Positions 59,513 to 64,000 of a stretch of 64,000 nt of DNA are shown piece after piece. Source of the DNA: Hygrocybe punicea (taxonomy: Eukaryota > Basidiomycota > Agaricomycetes > Agaricales > Hygrophoraceae); NCBI GenBank assembly GCA_963556145.1, contig OY744463.1:5890001-5954000 (forward strand). The letters are read 5' to 3'. Numbering within the stretch: position 1 is the first letter of the stretch; the number at the start of each line of letters is the position of its first letter. The notes beneath the pieces are model-generated. The model was not told where the DNA came from. It made no database searches and saw only the letters and a list, made by a program, of their open reading frames with translations. The translations under genes and the position numbers were made by a program.

Positions 59513-60260
59513 TTCCGAGTTCTTTCATTTATGGAAGACTCGTTCTTATGAGTCCAGGATATATGGCAGTTCATCAGTAATTAATTAATTAATTAATGTT
59601 TGAAATCAACCATAGAGCCAAATTCTGCATTTCTAACCCTTTTATTTTGAGAAAAATCCTGAACAAACTAGATTTTTCAAATTTTGTCCTCAAATATTTT
59701 CATGAATATAGGATTTATCTTGAGGTTGTGAAAAATCGAAAACCGCTCTGATGGATGAGAAGAAAAAATTCTATGACACGGAATTTGATCCAAAAAGGAA
59801 ATTGTCACAGCCAGTCACACCTCCTCCAACCATGCCTCTTTGTCTCAGATCTCTAGCCCTGGATCATGGACAACCAAACCACATGAGGACCAGTCAGGGG
59901 GGATCAAATGAACTGTATGTATGCCCCCAGAAGTGGTCCGATGCTTCCCATTGAGTCGTAACTGACACACTCCTCCTCATGCCCCCATACACCAGATCTC
60001 TACCCCCGGCAGTCGGACGGCCAAACCACACACGGAGTAGTCAGGAGGGACCTAATGGAGTGTTCGGATCACCCCAAAAGTGGTACGATGTTTCCCCTTT
60101 GCCATACTGACCCCCTCCTCCTCATGCCCCCTCATATACCAGACCTCTACCCCCCGAAGTCGGACCACCACACCACTTGAGGAGCGGTTGGAGGGGACCC
60201 AATGGACTGTAAGTACACCCTCACCCTTTGAGGACTTGATGCTATGACTTTGTCCCATGT
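59513..60260 (+). mobile_element. Y-family hairpin-ended element, copy 2, with a 147-bp tandem array
   Basis: Starts TTCCGAGTTCTTTC with a hairpin (GAGTTCTTTCATTTATGGAAGACTC-type), then the CCATATATCCTGGACT block in inverse and a TTAA tract. The array of three units (59846-60230) has anchors CAGATCTCT/CAGACCTCT at 59846, 59993 and 60140: both spacings are exactly 147 bp. The right boundary was not resolved. It is inverted to copy 1, and the two flank the broken Helitron copy 2. Confidence 0.65.
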
Positions 60261-60837
60261 CCCTTAAGAAGTGTTATATTTGTGTAAATAATTTTTTATT
60301 TATTAAATAAGGACATGCATATATACAACAAATGAGATGGTGTGTGTACTAGCCAGGTGTTCTCAATAGTGCATGGAAGGGGCGTCTTCGTGATGCTTAG
60401 ACAGCTAAGACCAAACCAGAAAACAAACTGACATGTCAAACCATGATTAGTAATATTTTCCCATGGTTCACGAAGATTGAAAAACTTTTTTTCTCAACTT
60501 CAACTACATCCCAATGACTTTCAAACACCTCATCCTACTGCTGCTTCTGTTACTCACAATTCTATCACATCTGAATAGCCCAAAGGTCCCATTTGTCTTC
60601 AGATTCAACATATTTAAATTGCTAAATTGATTTTTGTTAGTGCTCATCCACCGAAGCTCACATCAATAGCAAACCCAGTATCAATATTTATGGAGTTAGC
60701 CAATTGCTTCGGGAGGGTTTTGGTCAGTAAACCCGACTACCTCTATATCTACTGAATCTACTGAATCATCGGGTCCATCAGATTGGTTTAATATTACTTG
60801 TTGGGCATATTCAACCAGAATCTGCCCGCCCAATTTG
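60261..60837. other. Intergenic stretch
   Basis: A/T-rich sequence with no recognised gene, leading into a 30-bp array. Confidence 0.35.
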
Positions 60838-61070
60838 TTGGGTTTATTATTTACTCTGCCCAAACAGTTGGGTGTATTGTTTGCTCTGCCCAGACAGTTG
60901 GGTTTATTGTTTGCTCTGCCCAGACAGTTGAGTTTACTCCTCTCTGCCCAGACAGTTGGGTTTATTGTTTGCTCTGCCCAGACAGTTGGGTTTATTGTTT
61001 GCTCCACCTAGACAGTTGGGTGTATTGTCCTCTCTGCCCAGACGGTTGGGTGTATTGTTTTCTCTGTCTG
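60838..61070 (+). repeat. 30-bp tandem repeat, about eight units
   Basis: Unit TTGGGTTTATTGTTTGCTCT plus GCCCAGACAG is repeated with few changes. A multiple of three, it leaves frames open through the array on both strands, but no gene is implied. The units abut without spacers, so this is a minisatellite. Confidence 0.85.
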
Positions 61071-61259
61071 GTCAATACAAGGCCATAATATGTTCATTGT
61101 TATACCAGTCAATGTATTCTACATCAAATATACTATTCTTGCAGTACAATAAATGTTTCTATGCCACCTTATGTGTTGGTATAGTTATCTTACCCTGGCA
61201 TTTTGCTACTTTAATATTATGGCTGAGCCAAGCATTGAAGTTATTTAATTCCCATAATA

Positions 61260-64000
61260 TGGTTATATCATCTCCAAGTATTGATGAAAACAATCATATA
61301 TCTAGAACATATGTAGGTGGTGGCAAAAAACCTGTTTTCACCATGTCTGAGCTTGAATTAAAGTCATCTCCACTTGGTCAAGACAAAGAAGGAAGCTATA
61401 TATTTAAATCATACATATCTAAGCAGAACCTGGGCTCACAGGATGTTTTCAATGTTTCTCTGGTACTGTTAGACATTTCACTAGCAGTGTTAGTCAGCAA
61501 ATTAACCATTGCAAATCTCAAATTAATTGCTACATATCATTCCATCTATTTGGCAGCAAACATGAAGTATGCAGATATTCAAACTGAAATTGTAAACCAC
61601 AAGTGCATTGACTGTTCTTCTTATGTTTCAGTGTTTGAGTTTATGGATGAGCCAGAGATAGCAAGTAAAAAGCGTATAGCTAACATTGAAGCTGTAAAAC
61701 GATCACACAATAAAAACATTAACAAATATCAGCACCAGAATATTTGTGCTATTCAGAAATACAATAAAAAAAACATTGAGAAGCATCAGCAACAAAATAT
61801 TGCAGCTGTTCAGAGATATAACTTACAACACCCTGAGAAACATCAGCAACAAAATATAGCAGCTGTGCAAAGATATAACATAAAATATTCTAAGACACAT
61901 CAAAACCAAAATATTGCAGCGGTTCAAAGATATAACTTTGAACATCCCGAAAAACATCAACAACAAAATAATGCAGATGTTCAAAAATATAAATTGGACC
62001 ATCCTGAGAAACATCAGCAACAAAATATTATAGCTGTGAACAGATATAAATTGGAACATCCAGATAAATACCAGCAACAGCAGTTCAAAAATATTGCTTG
62101 GAACATCCAGAGAGATATCAGCAAAAGAACCTAGCAGCTGTTCAAAGATTTTCATCTGATGATTCAGAGAAACATAAACTTTATAATCAAAAAGCAGTTG
62201 AAAAATTTCGTGCTATCAATTCTAACAGATGCAAGCAGCAAAATCAAATTGCAGCCCAGTCATACAGAGACAAAGTAGAATTTCCTCCTTTACCTCCATC
62301 TCAATCCTTATAACACACTATTATATCAAATTTTTGTAGAGAAAGCAGCCCTAACAAATTTACAGAAGCAGGTTGTGCAGTTTGTGGACGATTAACAGCC
62401 ATTCAGGAATTAACAAGACTTTCTTCACTTGATTTGAATTTGAATTTGTTAACACAAGCTTCAGCTACCCAACAAGAACGATTTTCAGTTGATGATCCAG
62501 TGCAATGCATTGATAAGCCCATTTTGATTTATAATTTAGATAACATATGTAAATCATGTCACAAGTCATTGAAGAAAGGAAAACAACCTCTTCACGCACT
62601 GGCAAATGGTCTGTGGATTGGTGATGTGCCAGCAGCTTTACAAAATCTATCATATGCTGAACAGTTGATGATTGCAAGGGTCAGACACAATAGATGCATT
62701 GTCAGAGTCTCTTCAGGCATGCACAAGATGAGAGCCAATGTAATTACATTTGCAAATCCAGTTCCCAAACTATATGATATTTTGCCACCTCCCGCTGATG
62801 AATTAGATGAAGTTCTGGCCTTTATTTACACTGGTCCATGTAAACCCACCAAGTCTGACTTTGAAAGAACACCTCTGCTTGTTAGGAGAAACAAAGTAGC
62901 AATTGCTTTGAATTGGCTAAAGTTAAACCACTGTGATTACTTTGACTTGGAAATATCACAAGAGAATTTGAATCAATATCCTGAAAATGATACCAGTGGT
63001 TGTTGATTATCATCAGTCATTCACCAACAAAAGTCCAGAATCAACTGCAGTACATGATATGGAAACTGAAGAAGGAACAGAAACTGGCAAATGTCCATTT
63101 GTTGTTCATGGCTTGACTGGTGAGGAATATTCAACCAAGAGTGTCAAAGCATTAAAGGCTATTGCTTTGAAACATTTGAAGAGCAACCGCATGGTGCTTG
63201 CTATTGGACATGACAAAGATCCACAGTCAATCTATGGCAACCCACAGTTATTTCCACAAATGATGCCTTGGCTGTTTCCATATGGACTGGGTGGTATTGG
63301 AAATAATATAAAGCAAGGATCTCTGTCTGATATTGCACATAAAAGACATTTGTTGATGTATTATGACAAGCGCTTTCAGAGAGACCCACACTTTCCATCG
63401 ATTGCATTTAATCATGAACAAATCAAACAGGCAACTACTGGAGGCTACTTGTTGGCTGAGAAAGCAAAATTTGATCAGATATCTCAGAGACTAATGGATC
63501 TTGATGTTGGTGTTCTTAATTACATCTCCAGAATAATGGAAGATGGTGAACATGTTAAACCTGACACTGATGAAGAAAAGCTTTGTTTCCAGCTGATCAA
63601 AGACATTGACCATGTTGGAAGTCATGTATAAGGATCATTGACAAATAAGAAATATATGAGAAATGAAATCTGGGCTCTGATGTTATTCTGTGGGGCCCCA
63701 TCTTGGTTTATCACCTTTTCACCTGCAGATATCATGCATCCACTATGTTTATATTTTGCTGACACCAAAGAGGAGTTTTCCCCAGCCTTGTGAGATTATG
63801 ATGAGAGATACAAACTGATTGCCCAAAATCCAGTGGCTGGTGCAAGATTCTTTCATTTTATCGTCAAGTTGTTTATCAAACATGTGCTCGGAGCTGGATC
63901 AAATCACTCTAGATTTTATGGAGATACAAATGCATATTATGGTGCTGTTGAACAGCAAGAACGATTAACTCTTCATATGCATATGATGTTATAGCTCAAA
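61260..64000 (+). pseudogene. Helitron Rep copy 3, N-terminal part, broken; runs out of the window
   Basis: The conserved part starts near 61315 (GGGKKPVFTMSELELKSS) and has the SAP-like LTIANLKLIATYHSI (about 61500), 19-residue repeats (about 61735-62100), Cys pairs (CAVCGR; CKSCHKSL) and the Helitron-like N-terminal block (about 63350-63420). The HUH motif LTLHMHM is at about 63967-63990. Lesions: a frameshift near 62095, TAA at 62311-62313, a frameshift near 62990, TAA (63629-63631), TGA (63791-63793) and TAG (63992-63994). The last three lie in the Rep part. It is not closely identical to copy 1. Confidence 0.75.

Noticed and set aside
60838..61070. 30-bp direct repeats resembling a CRISPR array
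   Set aside because: The units abut without unique spacers, the genome is eukaryotic, and no cas-like gene is present; it is a minisatellite.

Overview
The window reads as a repeat-rich segment of a basidiomycete genome, most likely a mushroom-forming Agaricomycete. The evidence is short spliceable introns (about 50-60 nt) in every host-type gene, Agaricomycete-style hypothetical families, and dense nested transposons (Helitron, Ty1/copia, hAT). No tRNA, rRNA or CRISPR array was recognised, and no housekeeping gene.

Region by region. 0-10.3 kb holds three host-type genes: an unrecognised intron-rich gene 'A' (minus), a divergent gene 'B' (plus) across a 0.4-kb shared promoter, and a large minus-strand gene. 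That gene joins a double-stranded beta-helix 2-oxoglutarate/Fe(II) oxygenase-like domain (TET/JBP-like candidate), a chromodomain and a long uncharacterised C-terminal part. 10.3-19.6 kb is intergenic repeat: a copia leader fragment, tandem arrays with a period near 147 bp, large terminal hairpins, a broken copy of gene A, and Helitron and hAT derivatives. 19.8-30.0 kb is a second gene cluster. It has a minus-strand gene whose protein begins with a histone H3 N-terminal tail mimic followed by a PHD finger (split by a 1.35-kb Helitron), a head-to-head oxygenase-like gene with a frameshift, then second copies of A and B, again divergent.

30.4-46.6 kb is one large Helitron with both termini visible. 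It encodes a Rep-helicase with a C-terminal cysteine-protease-like domain. A young copia element (37.1-42.8 kb, 5-bp target duplication, initiator-tRNA-type primer site) is nested inside its coding region. 46.6-53.2 kb is a degenerate hAT element whose transposase gene carries a solo LTR of the same copia family. 53.2-60.3 kb holds a decayed minus-strand Helitron gene with a clean nonautonomous Helitron insertion, flanked by inverted copies of another hairpin-ended element; one of these carries a 205-bp MITE with an 8-bp target duplication. 60.8-64.0 kb is a third decayed Helitron gene that runs out of the window.

How it may fit together (inference). The non-transposon genes share a chromatin theme: H3-tail mimic, PHD finger, chromodomain and DNA/protein-demodifying-type oxygenase folds. 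They recur beside the same A/B divergent pair within 30 kb. This suggests an expanding, perhaps transposon-linked chromatin-modification gene cluster. Most copies are damaged, so the window is also a graveyard in which relative insertion order can be read from nesting: Helitron first, then copia and the solo LTR; Helitron copy 2, then the short Helitron; hairpin element, then the MITE.
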